The notes under the pieces were generated by a model. It worked only from the letters and a program-made list of their open reading frames with translations. It searched no databases and was not told where the DNA came from. DNA of 64,000 nt from Ferirhizobium litorale (GTDB lineage: Bacteria > Pseudomonadota > Alphaproteobacteria > Rhizobiales > Rhizobiaceae): assembly GCA_030028905.1 (NCBI GenBank), contig JALDYZ010000014.1:62001-126000 (forward strand). Direction: 5' to 3'. A program made the position numbers and the translations under genes. Positions within the stretch are counted from its first letter, which is position 1, and every line of letters starts with the position of its first letter. Below are positions 18,136 through 27,520 of the stretch, piece after piece.

Positions 18136-19773
18136 GTGTTGGACGCCTTCACTGTCAGTCTGCTCCTCATCGCTGTCGTGGTTGCAAGCAGCGCCCTGAC
18201 GCGAATGTCGCCGATCGTGGTGCCCCTGCCGTTCGTGCAGATTGCATTGGGCGCATTGATGGCCTCGATCTTTGACTTCAGGGTTGAACTCGATCCGGAG
18301 ACGTTCCTTCTGTTCCTGGCACCGCTGCTGTTCCTCGACGGTTGGCGAATCCCCAAGGAAGGCCTTTTGCGCGACAAGGGTAACATCGCGGCGCTGGCGT
18401 TCGGTCTCGTGTTCTTCACAGTCGTTGGTGCGGGTTGCTTTATTCACTGGATGATACCGGCGATGCCGCTTGCGGTCGCCTTCGCGCTGGCCGCGGCGCT
18501 CTCGCCGACCGATGCAGTCGCGGTGTCGGCTATCATCAATCGGGCACCCCTCAACCGACGGCTGATGCAGATCCTCGCGGGCGAGTCACTCCTCAACGAT
18601 GCTTCGGGCCTGGTGTGCATGCGTTTTGCAGTCGCCGCCGTTGCGACGGGGGCGTTCTCGATCAGCGATGCCTTCGCAACATTCCTGTGGGTGGCGGTCG
18701 GGGGCGTCGTCATGGGCGTGTCCATCACCTGGCTCGCAACGAGCGGCAAGGACTGGGTCGCCCGACGTTTTGGCGAAGAGACAGGCTCGCAGATCCTGAT
18801 CAGCCTGCTCATCCCTTTCGCGGCTTACATCCTGGCGGAGCGCGCCGAAGTATCGGGGATCCTCGCCGCAGTCGCTGCCGGGATCGTCATGAGCTACGAG
18901 GAACGGTCTGGCCAAGCGCTGGCGATCACGCGACTGCGCCGCGCGGCTGTCTGGGACGCACTGCAGTTCCTTGGAAACGGCGTGATATTCATACTGCTGG
19001 GCGAACAATTGCCGACGATCGTTTCGAACGCAACCGAGGTGCTTCGGGAAACCGGCGAGCACCGCCAATGGTGGCTGCTTGCATATGTGGTCGCCATCTA
19101 CGGCGTACTGATTGCCATGCGAGCGATATGGGTATGGTGCACGTTTCGCCTTCTCAGGTTTTGCATGGATGGGGCCGAGCAGCAATTCCAGATGCGAGGA
19201 TGGCGCCTGGTTGCGGTGACCTCGCTCTGCGGCGTGCGTGGGGCCGTTACCCTCGCGGGAGTACTGGCATTCCCTTTCGTGCTTGCCGACGGCTCGCCTT
19301 TCCCCACCCGCGATCTTGCGATCTTCCTCGCGGCCGGCGTCATTGTGCTGTCTCTGGTCACCGCCAAACTTGGTCTACCATATGTCCTGATGGGCACGAA
19401 CACGTCTCCAGAGCCTTTACGCCGGGCGATGGAGGACAAGGTTCGAATTGCCACTGCGCAAGCCGCGATTGCAGCCGTGAAGCGCCGGCTTGAAGAAGGC
19501 GGGCGCGATGAGCGCGCACTGGCGCTCGAGATGGAAGCCGGGACGCAAATCATTGCGCTCTACCGACAGAGGATCGACGTGTTGATGAAAACCGGGTCGG
19601 ACATCGCGCTCGCTCAGAGCGTGGGCGAGGCAGAGCGCGTGCTAAGGCTTGTCGCGATACGTGCCGAACGCGCGGAGCTTTATCGGATCGTCCGGTCGGA
19701 CCACCTGCCCGACGAGCTCGTCCGTCGATTGATACGCGAAACCGACCTGCTCGAGTCCCGATTCAGCCTGTGA
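18136..19773 (+). CDS. Na+/H+ (monovalent cation/proton) antiporter, CPA1 family
   Basis: A 545-residue transporter. Ten to twelve helices occupy about residues 1-410, with the CPA1 hallmarks FLAPLLFLDGW, SPTDAVAVSAI and GESLLNDASGLV (ion-site Asp residues), followed by a cytoplasmic tail. It exchanges Na+ or K+ for H+ in pH and salt homeostasis. The start is GTG 18136 or TTG 18139; the TTG sits at better distance from GGAG (18129-18132). The last 132 bp overlap the end of the convergent penicillin-binding protein gene. Confidence 0.9.
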   Translation: MLDAFTVSLLLIAVVVASSALTRMSPIVVPLPFVQIALGALMASIFDFRVELDPETFLLFLAPLLFLDGWRIPKEGLLRDKGNIAALAFGLVFFTVVGAGCFIHWMIPAMPLAVAFALAAALSPTDAVAVSAIINRAPLNRRLMQILAGESLLNDASGLVCMRFAVAAVATGAFSISDAFATFLWVAVGGVVMGVSITWLATSGKDWVARRFGEETGSQILISLLIPFAAYILAERAEVSGILAAVAAGIVMSYEERSGQALAITRLRRAAVWDALQFLGNGVIFILLGEQLPTIVSNATEVLRETGEHRQWWLLAYVVAIYGVLIAMRAIWVWCTFRLLRFCMDGAEQQFQMRGWRLVAVTSLCGVRGAVTLAGVLAFPFVLADGSPFPTRDLAIFLAAGVIVLSLVTAKLGLPYVLMGTNTSPEPLRRAMEDKVRIATAQAAIAAVKRRLEEGGRDERALALEMEAGTQIIALYRQRIDVLMKTGSDIALAQSVGEAERVLRLVAIRAERAELYRIVRSDHLPDELVRRLIRETDLLESRFSL

Positions 19774-21726
19774 CGCGGCGTCACCAGAACGGTCATGCGC
19801 CTTTCGGCCGGAAATACGGGCCAGCAGCAAGCCCAGGCGTCGCAAGACAAGAGTGAGCCCGCCCCACAACAGGCCCCAGCCGACGATGCTGAGTCCCTGG
19901 CGTAATGCCCAGTGGCGCTCTGTATCGATGGAGACGGTCCCGCCAGGCTGATCCGAATTTTTCGACGGCCAGTAGCTGTCGACCAGATCACCAAAGTCCT
20001 TGGCGGGTCGCCCGCCACCGGTCATCCCCGCGCCCACCGCGCCGGTTTTCTGATAAGCGAAGACCGCTGTCCAGTCATTGGTATAACCAGCAAAAATCGC
20101 ATCCGTGTTGTCGTCGCTGGTCCCCGTCTTGCCGTGGACGACGGCGGCGCGCTTTTCACCAATGGCGTGCTGGCCCGTGCCGCCCGCCTTGACCGGATAG
20201 CGCAGCAGCTCGCCCACGATGGCGGCAACTTTGCGTGAGACGACGCGGCGCACATTCTCTTCACGCTGGTAGATGATCTCGCCGTTTGCCTTCGTCACCG
20301 CGAGCGTGGCAAAGGGGCTCGACCACGTTCCCCCCGAGGCGATCATGTTCAGCATCGCGGCGACCTGGAGCGGGCTGCCGCTCAGTCCCCCGGTCGACAA
20401 CAACAGGTGATTTGGCGGTACGCTGAGGTTGAGCCGCCGGGCGATACCGGCCGCCTCGTCGCCCACCGACTGGGTAAGACGAACGAACGGCCGGTTGCAG
20501 GAGAATTTCAGGCTGTCCTCGACGGTCATAGAGCCGCGGCATCGATGATCAGGCTCCGCCGGCGAATAGGGTCCGCGGATGTCTTCGGCCGACCAGTTTT
20601 GGCCCAACAGTTCGGGCCTTTCGGCGGCCGCGAGCAATACGGGGATCTTGCCGATCGACCCGATCGATCTGTTGGCCTTCCAGGCAGCGTTCCACTGCGA
20701 CTTGGCGTATGGAGGGCCGGCAATGGCAAGAATGCCACCGTCCCGGCCGAGGGCGACACCCGACGGTTCGTATCCGGAGCTCCCGCTTGCCGGCAGCCGA
20801 TCGAAGTGCCGTTGGAGGTCAGGAGAGAGGGTGACGAAAATCCTGTACTTCTCGGGAAGAGGCGCCCCGCTCGAAGCCAGTTCTTCGCGAGAAAAATCGC
20901 GCAGCCGCCGGACCTCAGGGCCCGTGTACCTGGATATTACCGAGCCGGGCATTTCACCATCCAGCACCAGGCGCCTGTTGGCGTCGCGTTTCGCCTGTCT
21001 TGCCGCATCGTCGGACAGGTAGCCCTGCGCCTCCATGCGATCGATGACCTTGATCGTGGCGGCGATCGCCCTGTCCGGATGCCTCAAGGGATCGCGCACC
21101 GCCGGCGAAGGGAGCATTCCGACAAGCATGGCCGATTCCACCAGGTCGAGATCGCGCGCGGATTTCCCGAAGTAAACCTGCGCGGCGGCTTCGAAACCGA
21201 ACGCACCCCTCCCAAGTGGGCTCACATTCAGATAGGCCCGAATGGTCCCATCCTTGCCGAGAGCAGCCTCGATCTCCGAAGCGAGGACAAACTCCCATGC
21301 CTTCCTGCGAAGCTTCCGGTAGAAATCGCGCGCTCCCAGGTCGGACAGGAACAGGATCCGGGATATTTGCATCGAGAGCGTGCTCGCACCCGTCAGCCTT
21401 TGCGACCAGACGCTATCGCCGAGAGCCCGGGCAATGCCCCAGTAGTCGACTCCGTTGTGATACAGGAAGCGCCTGTCCTCCGAGGCGATGAGCGCCTGCA
21501 CGAGATGGGTCGGAAAGTGGGACAACGGATACCTTGCAGGGCAAAGCAACCGGTCGGCCGCTCCCGCCACGACACTCTCGAATTCGTTCGTGAGCTGACA
21601 GACAGTCAGGAGCCGGCCGAACTGCTCGTCCTGTCCGTGGATCGAAGATCGCGACGGCACAAGTTCGACCGCCAGTCGGCCAATCACCAGCATCGAGGCG
21701 GCCAGCAGAAGGGATCGCTTCACCAC
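19642..21726 (-). CDS. bifunctional penicillin-binding protein (transglycosylase/transpeptidase, class A)
   Basis: A 694-residue peptidoglycan synthase. One N-terminal membrane segment (residues 4-22) precedes a GT51 glycosyltransferase domain with catalytic E83 in ASEDRRF, then GASTLSMQISR and RAYLNVSPLGRG. The transpeptidase domain has S357-I-G-K360, S409-C-N411 and K533-T-G. Oddly, another hydrophobic helix (GLSIVGWGLLWGGLTLVLRR) lies near residues 615-635, after the transpeptidase, so the short C-terminal tail may be cytoplasmic. The 3' end overlaps the convergent antiporter gene by 132 bp. Functional class is certain; PBP1C versus another subgroup is not. Confidence 0.88.
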   Translation of the reverse strand: MVKRSLLLAASMLVIGRLAVELVPSRSSIHGQDEQFGRLLTVCQLTNEFESVVAGAADRLLCPARYPLSHFPTHLVQALIASEDRRFLYHNGVDYWGIARALGDSVWSQRLTGASTLSMQISRILFLSDLGARDFYRKLRRKAWEFVLASEIEAALGKDGTIRAYLNVSPLGRGAFGFEAAAQVYFGKSARDLDLVESAMLVGMLPSPAVRDPLRHPDRAIAATIKVIDRMEAQGYLSDDAARQAKRDANRRLVLDGEMPGSVISRYTGPEVRRLRDFSREELASSGAPLPEKYRIFVTLSPDLQRHFDRLPASGSSGYEPSGVALGRDGGILAIAGPPYAKSQWNAAWKANRSIGSIGKIPVLLAAAERPELLGQNWSAEDIRGPYSPAEPDHRCRGSMTVEDSLKFSCNRPFVRLTQSVGDEAAGIARRLNLSVPPNHLLLSTGGLSGSPLQVAAMLNMIASGGTWSSPFATLAVTKANGEIIYQREENVRRVVSRKVAAIVGELLRYPVKAGGTGQHAIGEKRAAVVHGKTGTSDDNTDAIFAGYTNDWTAVFAYQKTGAVGAGMTGGGRPAKDFGDLVDSYWPSKNSDQPGGTVSIDTERHWALRQGLSIVGWGLLWGGLTLVLRRLGLLLARISGRKAHDRSGDAASQAESGLEQVGFAYQSTDELVGQVVRPDDPIKLRAFGTYRDKP

Positions 21727-21885
21727 TCAATCCTTTCGCCATCGGGATCGGAACGACGAGTTCGGCAGGATTGAGAGTACAGGCTGCCCCTAGGAGAGGA
21801 AACCCGCAAACGCGCAGTTTTTAAGCCAGGTGTTGCGATGCCGGCAGATCGGTCGATTACATCTGCGTCAAATGACAGCGGCGCA

Positions 21886-24540
21886 TCATTCCGCGGCGAC
21901 TGTCAGACATCCCTCGACGATCTCCCGGATCTCGGCGCGGCAGGAGCCGCAATTCGTGCCGGCATCGAGTTCCTTGCCGACGGCTTCGACCGTCTGGCAG
22001 CCGCCGCGAACGGCAGTGATAATCTGGTTGACGCCGACGGAAAAGCAGGAGCAGACCGTGGCGCCAGGGTCCGGCTTTCCCGCGCCGGGGCGTCCGGCCA
22101 CGAGGGTGAAGCGCTTGCGCAGGTTGCCGTGCTCTGCTGTTAGCTGCGACACCGCCCAGTTGCGCGCGACGGCAACCGGTTGGCGAGCGAGAAAGACCGC
22201 GGCAAGCAGCCGATCGCCTTCGAAGAAGGCGAGCCTGAGATCGCCGGTCTGGCGGTCGGCATAGCCCAGCGGCTCGACATCGGCCGGCAGCGCGAACGCA
22301 TCGCGACACCATGCTGTCCAGTCGGCGACCACGCTGGCAAAGGCAAGCTCGATCCGCCAGCCACCCTCGGCCTTGGCCAACGCCCAGTAGTCGGCCAGCG
22401 GCGACGCCGGCCTGGCGATCGAGACCGCGAAACCATAAAGCGATGCCGAAAACGGCCGGACGGCAATTGCGACGTTCTTCGAAGCGGGTTGGCCCGACAC
22501 CCTGTCGATCAGCGGCGGCACGAGCGCATCGATGCGGGCTTTGGCGGCAAACTGGTCGTTCCAGTGCATCGGCACGAAGACGTTGCCGCGGGCCTGGCGC
22601 TCGGTGACAAGCGCCCTGACGACAGCCATGCCATGCGGGCTCTCCAGCTCGACCAGTCCGGCGCTGCCGACGCCAAGCTCCCGCGCGTCGCGCGGGTGCA
22701 GCTCGGCAAAGGGCTCGGCGATGTGGGCTGAAAGGCGGGCGCTTTTGCCCGTCCGCGTCATGGTGTGCCACTGGTCGCGGATACGGCCGGTGTTCAGCGT
22801 GAAGGGATAGTCCACGCTCGTCCGCTCCGTCTCGGCCGGGGTCACGGCTATGAAGCGGGCCTTGCGATCGGGATGGTAGAAGTGGCCGTTCGCGAAGAAG
22901 CGGGTCGTCTTCCGTCCTTCCTGCGCGGGGGCGGGCCATTGGAACGGCATCATTGCCTCGTAGCCTGCCGGCCCGATGCCGGCATAGGCGCCGATATCGA
23001 AATCGCGGCTGCCGTCGTTCTCGAAGGCGGAGAGCGCGGCATGCTCGGCAAAGATCTCCGTGGGCGTTGTGTATTCGAAGCCCAGAAAGCCCATTCGCCT
23101 GGCGACCTCTGCAAGTTGCCACCAGTCGGCACGCGCTTCGCTCGGTGCCGGAAGAACGGAGCGCTGGCGCGAGATGCGACGCTCTGAATTGGTGACAGTG
23201 CCGTCCTTCTCGCCCCACCCGAGCGAGGGCAGCAGCACGTGCGCGTGGCGCGCGGTGTCGGTGGTTTTCATCACATCGGAGACGACGACGAAGGGGCAAG
23301 CCCGGATGGCTGCCTCGACAGCGTCCGCATCCGGCATCGATACCACCGGGTTGGTTGCCATGATCCACAGCGCTTTGATGCGCCCGTCGGCGACCGCCTC
23401 GAACAGGTCGACCGCCTTGAGGCCGGGGCGATCTGCGATCGTCGGCGAACCCCAGAAACGCTGGACGCGATCGCGGTCATCGGCACTTTCGATCGCCATG
23501 TGGGCGGCGAGCATGTTGGCAAGTCCGCCGACCTCGCGCCCGCCCATCGCATTCGGCTGTCCGGTCAGCGAGAAGGGCCCCATGCCGTGCCGGCCGATGC
23601 GGCCGGTTGCCAGATGGCAGTTGAGGATGGCGTTGACCTTGTCGGTACCGGAGGACGACTGGTTGACGCCCTGGCTGTAGCACGTGACGACCTTCTCCGT
23701 GCGCTCGAACAGGGCGAAGAACTGGCGTATCTCGTTGGCGCCGAGCCCGGTCCTGTCCATCAGTTCGGTGAAGGTCATGCTGCTCGCCGTAGCAAAGGCC
23801 GCGGCAAAGCCCATCGTGTGGGCGGCGAGATAGTTCTCATCGATCGCGGTGCTTTTGGCGAGGTGTGCGAGCAGGCCATTGAACAGTGCGACGTCGCCGT
23901 CCGGGCGGATCGCCAGATGCATGTCGGCAATGTCGGCGGTCATGGTGCGGCGCGGGTCGATCACGACCACCTTCATGCCCGGCCGTGCTGCCTTCGCGGC
24001 GGCAAGGCGCTGGTAGAGCACCGGATGGCACCAGGCGAGGTTCGAGCCGGTCAGTATGACGAGATCGGCAAGTTCGATGTCCTCGTAGCAACCGGGCACG
24101 GTGTCCGAACCGAAGGCACGGCGGTGGCCGGCGACGGAGGACGACATGCACAGCCGTGAATTGGTGTCGATGTTAGCCGAGCCGACAAAGCCCTTCATCA
24201 GCTTGTTAGCGACGTAGTAGTCCTCGGTCAGCAACTGTCCGGAGACATAGAAGGCGACGGAATCCGGCCCGTGCTCGGCGATGGCGTCAGAAAAACGCTG
24301 TGCCATCAGATCGAGCGCCTCATCCCACCCAGCTCGTTCGCCAGCGATTTCCGGATGGTGCAGGCGTCCGTCGAGATCGATCGTCTCGGCCAGCGCCGAA
24401 CCCTTGGAGCACAGCCGCCCGAAATTGGCCGGGTGATCGGGGTCACCCTTGACGGAGACGACGCCTTCGTCATCGACGCGGGCAATCACGCCGCAACCGA
24501 CGCCGCAATAGGGACAGGTGGTTTTCGTTTCAGTCGGCAT
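21886..24540 (-). CDS. nasA: assimilatory nitrate reductase, large catalytic subunit
   Basis: An 884-residue cytoplasmic molybdenum (bis-MGD) enzyme reducing nitrate to nitrite. The N-terminal [4Fe-4S] ligands are C9, C12, C16 and C44 (CPYCGVGC...LCSKG). The MGD-binding core includes HPVLYQRL, GVNQSSSGTDKVNAI and TGQPNAMGGREVGG. A C-terminal BFD-like [2Fe-2S] domain (CSCFSVG...GTNCGSCRAEI, about residues 815-875) takes electrons, so no separate NasB is needed at the active site. It lies 41 bp after nirD and is the last gene of the nitrate operon. No signal peptide, as expected for assimilation. Confidence 0.95.
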   Translation of the reverse strand: MPTETKTTCPYCGVGCGVIARVDDEGVVSVKGDPDHPANFGRLCSKGSALAETIDLDGRLHHPEIAGERAGWDEALDLMAQRFSDAIAEHGPDSVAFYVSGQLLTEDYYVANKLMKGFVGSANIDTNSRLCMSSSVAGHRRAFGSDTVPGCYEDIELADLVILTGSNLAWCHPVLYQRLAAAKAARPGMKVVVIDPRRTMTADIADMHLAIRPDGDVALFNGLLAHLAKSTAIDENYLAAHTMGFAAAFATASSMTFTELMDRTGLGANEIRQFFALFERTEKVVTCYSQGVNQSSSGTDKVNAILNCHLATGRIGRHGMGPFSLTGQPNAMGGREVGGLANMLAAHMAIESADDRDRVQRFWGSPTIADRPGLKAVDLFEAVADGRIKALWIMATNPVVSMPDADAVEAAIRACPFVVVSDVMKTTDTARHAHVLLPSLGWGEKDGTVTNSERRISRQRSVLPAPSEARADWWQLAEVARRMGFLGFEYTTPTEIFAEHAALSAFENDGSRDFDIGAYAGIGPAGYEAMMPFQWPAPAQEGRKTTRFFANGHFYHPDRKARFIAVTPAETERTSVDYPFTLNTGRIRDQWHTMTRTGKSARLSAHIAEPFAELHPRDARELGVGSAGLVELESPHGMAVVRALVTERQARGNVFVPMHWNDQFAAKARIDALVPPLIDRVSGQPASKNVAIAVRPFSASLYGFAVSIARPASPLADYWALAKAEGGWRIELAFASVVADWTAWCRDAFALPADVEPLGYADRQTGDLRLAFFEGDRLLAAVFLARQPVAVARNWAVSQLTAEHGNLRKRFTLVAGRPGAGKPDPGATVCSCFSVGVNQIITAVRGGCQTVEAVGKELDAGTNCGSCRAEIREIVEGCLTVAAE

Positions 24541-24581
24541 CCATGACTCCGTCGGGTTCCGCTTTCGTGACGAGAAGGAAT

Positions 24582-24911
24582 TTACTCCGCTGCCATCATC
24601 AGGCTTTCAAGCGCGATCGAGAGCATGCCGTCATCGTTGCGGACGGGGATCGTCTTTACTTCGCCCTCGTCCGCGCCGAGCGCCTTGCCGGACTCCAGCG
24701 AGATCACCCAGTTGTGCAACGGGCAGGTCACCGCCTTGCCGTGCACGATACCCTGACTGAGCGGGCCTCCCTTGTGCGGGCAGTGGTCCTCGATGGCAAA
24801 AACCTCGTTCTCGGCGGTGCGAAACACGCCGATCTTGCCTTGCGGGGTCTTTACGCAACGCGCGCCACGTATCGGGATGTCCTCGATCTTGCCGATTGCA
24901 TACCAGTTCAT
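24582..24911 (-). CDS. nirD: nitrite reductase (NADH) small subunit
   Basis: A 109-residue Rieske-fold protein with the full ligand set C44-P-H46 and C63-P-L-H66, so it probably binds a [2Fe-2S] cluster, unlike NirD members that lack these residues. It partners NirB in cytoplasmic six-electron reduction of nitrite to ammonium. It is separated from nirB by 139 bp of palindrome-rich sequence, an unusually large gap for this pair. Confidence 0.93.
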   Translation of the reverse strand: MNWYAIGKIEDIPIRGARCVKTPQGKIGVFRTAENEVFAIEDHCPHKGGPLSQGIVHGKAVTCPLHNWVISLESGKALGADEGEVKTIPVRNDDGMLSIALESLMMAAE

Positions 24912-24971
24912 TTTCCATCCTTTCCGTTCCTGTTCCCGCGCGGGCTAAAAGCCTCTGCCGGTGGAGATTTC

Positions 24972-25042
24972 CGGGTGGGGCGGCTCCTCCTCCAGAGACA
25001 CCCCACCCGCCGCTTCGCAATGACCTCGACCCCCAAAGGGGG
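24972..25042. repeat. palindrome-rich spacer between nirB and nirD (RIME-like?)
   Basis: CGGGTGGGG (24972-24980) pairs with CCCCACCCG (25001-25009) across a 20-base loop. A second hairpin, CCCCC-AAA-GGGGG, follows near 25031-25043. Such paired palindromes inside rhizobial operons resemble intergenic mosaic elements (RIME type), but I cannot confirm family membership without a genome-wide comparison. It may tune the nirB/nirD transcript ratio. Confidence 0.45.
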
Positions 25043-25050
25043 AGATGCAA

Positions 25051-27501
25051 TCACTCCGCGGCCTCGTTGAAGCCGACCGATGCCATCGGCCGGAACTCGT
25101 GCTTGTCCTTGCCGGAGACGCGCTCCGACCAGGGATCGACCTGGGCGAATTTCTGGGAGAAGACGAAGCGATCGTAGTAAGACTTGCGCTTTTCGACATC
25201 GCCCATGATCTGGCGGCGGATCTCGTCCAGGCCGACGCGCTTGGCCCATTTGTAGATGCGCTCCAGATACCGGGCCTGCTCGCGATACATCTGCGTCAGC
25301 GCGACGATGTGCTCGAGCGCCTCGTCTTCGCTATTCACCAGACCGAGCACCTCGGTGCCCTTGATGTCCAGGCCGGCCGCACCGGCGAAGTGGATCTCGA
25401 AGCCGGAATCGACGCAGACGACGCCGATGTCCTTGCAGGTCGCCTCGGCGCAATTTCGCGGACAGCCCGAGACGGCCATCTTGAGCTTGGCGGGTGTCCA
25501 TGAACCCCACATGAACTTCTCGATACGGATGCCAAGCCCGGTGGAGTCCTGCGTGCCGAAGCGGCACCAGTCCGAACCGACGCAGGTCTTCACCGTGCGC
25601 AGGCCCTTGGCATAGGCCTGGCCCGAAACGAAGCCGGCCTTGCCGAGATCGGCCCAGACGGCCGGCAGGTCGTCCTTCTCGATGCCGAGCAGGTCGATGC
25701 GCTGCCCTCCGGTGACCTTCACCAAGGGGATTTCGAACTTGTCGACGACATCGGCGATGGCCCGAAGCTCGTTCGCATTGGTTACGCCGCCCCACATGCG
25801 CGGCACGACCGAATAGGTGCCGTCCTTTTGAATGTTTGCATGCACGCGCTCGTTGATGAAGCGCGACTGGTAGTCGTCAGCATATTCGTCCGGCCAGTCG
25901 CAGACGAGGTAGTAGTTGAGCGCCGGGCGGCACTTGGCGCAGCCGCACGAGGTCTTCCATTCCAGTTCCTGCATGACGGCGGGAATGGACTTCAGGCTCT
26001 TGGCCTTGATCAGGCGGCGGACGTCGTCGTGGCCAAGTTCCGTACAGGTGCACATCGGCTGCACGGCGGCCGGGTTGTAGCCGTCGCCGAGGGTCAACGT
26101 CATCAACTGTTCGACAAGGCCGGTGCAGGAGCCGCAGGAGGCGGACGCCTTGGTATGGGCACGGACATCGTCCAGCGATGTCAGCCCCTTCTCAGAGATG
26201 GTCGAGACGATCCTGCCCTTGCAGACGCCGTTGCAGCCACAGATTTCCGCGTCATCCGGCAAGGCTGCAACGGCCGCCATAGGGTCCAGCGGCGACCCTC
26301 CCTGGTAGGCCTGTCCGAAGATCAGGGTCTCGCGCATTTCGGAGATGTCGGTGTGCTTCTTTTTCAGGTCGTTGAACCAGGCGCCGTCGGCGGTCTCGCC
26401 GTAGAGCACGGTGCCGATGATACGGTTGTCCTTCAGCACCAGCCGCTTGTAGACGCCGGCCGAGGCATCCCTCAGCACGATTTCCTCGCGGTCGTCGCCA
26501 TCGGCAAAATCCCCGAGCGAGAAGAGTTCGATGCCGGTGACCTTGAGTTTTGTCGGCGTGTCCGAGTGCACGAACGCAGCTGCGCGATCACCCGACAGAT
26601 GCGCGGCAGCGACACGCGCCATTTCATAGAGGGGGGCGACGAGACCGTAGACCTGACCTGCCACTTCCGCGCACTCGCCCAGCGCCATGATGCTGCCGTC
26701 CGAGGTCTGCATGCCGTCGTCGACGACAATACCGCGGTTGACGGCAAGGCCAGCATCCTTGGCGAGGCCAACACTCGGACGGATGCCGACGGCCATGACC
26801 ACCAGCGTTGCCGGAATGAGGCGGCCATCGTCGAGTTCGATGCCTTCGACTTTGCCGTGGCCGATGATCGCCTTGGTGTTGGCCTTGCAGATGACCTTGA
26901 TGCCGCGCTCTTCGACGGCTTTCTGCAGGAGATAGCCGGCGGCCGGGTCGAGTTGGCGCTCCATCAGCGTCGGCATCACGTGCAGCACGGTGACGTCCAT
27001 GCCACGATTGGCGAGGCCTGCGGCCGCCTCGAGGCCGAGCAGGCCGCCGCCGATGACAACCGCCTTCTGGCGAGACTGGGCCGCAAGCAGCATCGCCTGC
27101 ACGTCGTCGAGGTCGCGGTAGGTGATGACGCCGGGCAGGTCCTTGCCCGGCACCGGGATGATGAAGGGCACGGAACCGGTGGCGATCACCAGCTTGTCGT
27201 AACTCTCCGTTACGCCATGGTCAGAGGTGACGGTCTTTGCGGCACGATCGATCGCGACGATCTTGTGGCCCTTGTAGAGGGTGATGCCGTGCTTGATGTA
27301 CCAGCCATCGCCGTGGATGATGATCTCCTCGTATTCCTTCTCGCCGGAGAGAACCGGAGAGAGCATGATGCGGTCGTAGTTGACGCGCGGCTCGGCGTTG
27401 AAGATCGTTACCTGGTACTGGCCGGGTGCCTTTTCGAACAGGTGCTCCAGCATGCGTCCCGGCGCCATGCCGTTGCCGATGATGACTAGTTTCTCGGTCA
27501 T
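25051..27501 (-). CDS. nirB: nitrite reductase (NADH) large subunit
   Basis: An 816-residue cytoplasmic enzyme. An N-terminal FAD/NADH-binding module (VIIGNGMAPGRMLE; VIGGGLLGLEAAAGL) is followed by two BFD-like [2Fe-2S] Cys clusters (CGCNGVCKG, SCGSCTG; CTCTELG, CGCAKC) and a C-terminal sulfite/nitrite reductase domain. The siroheme-[4Fe-4S] ligands lie in TCVGSDWCRFG and VSGCPRNCAEA. It reduces nitrite to ammonium with NirD. It follows the nitrate transporter gene by 19 bp, so the two are co-transcribed. Confidence 0.95.
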   Translation of the reverse strand: MTEKLVIIGNGMAPGRMLEHLFEKAPGQYQVTIFNAEPRVNYDRIMLSPVLSGEKEYEEIIIHGDGWYIKHGITLYKGHKIVAIDRAAKTVTSDHGVTESYDKLVIATGSVPFIIPVPGKDLPGVITYRDLDDVQAMLLAAQSRQKAVVIGGGLLGLEAAAGLANRGMDVTVLHVMPTLMERQLDPAAGYLLQKAVEERGIKVICKANTKAIIGHGKVEGIELDDGRLIPATLVVMAVGIRPSVGLAKDAGLAVNRGIVVDDGMQTSDGSIMALGECAEVAGQVYGLVAPLYEMARVAAAHLSGDRAAAFVHSDTPTKLKVTGIELFSLGDFADGDDREEIVLRDASAGVYKRLVLKDNRIIGTVLYGETADGAWFNDLKKKHTDISEMRETLIFGQAYQGGSPLDPMAAVAALPDDAEICGCNGVCKGRIVSTISEKGLTSLDDVRAHTKASASCGSCTGLVEQLMTLTLGDGYNPAAVQPMCTCTELGHDDVRRLIKAKSLKSIPAVMQELEWKTSCGCAKCRPALNYYLVCDWPDEYADDYQSRFINERVHANIQKDGTYSVVPRMWGGVTNANELRAIADVVDKFEIPLVKVTGGQRIDLLGIEKDDLPAVWADLGKAGFVSGQAYAKGLRTVKTCVGSDWCRFGTQDSTGLGIRIEKFMWGSWTPAKLKMAVSGCPRNCAEATCKDIGVVCVDSGFEIHFAGAAGLDIKGTEVLGLVNSEDEALEHIVALTQMYREQARYLERIYKWAKRVGLDEIRRQIMGDVEKRKSYYDRFVFSQKFAQVDPWSERVSGKDKHEFRPMASVGFNEAAE

Positions 27502-27520
27502 AGGTCTTTGTTCCTCGAAA

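Noticed and set aside
21857-23368. 503-codon frame in another phase within nasA
   Set aside because: The nasA frame carries all cofactor motifs and the BFD domain; the other frame is Arg-rich with no motif.
25828-27489. 553-codon frame antisense to nirB
   Set aside because: nirB is certain from flavin, siroheme and BFD motifs; the antisense frame has none.
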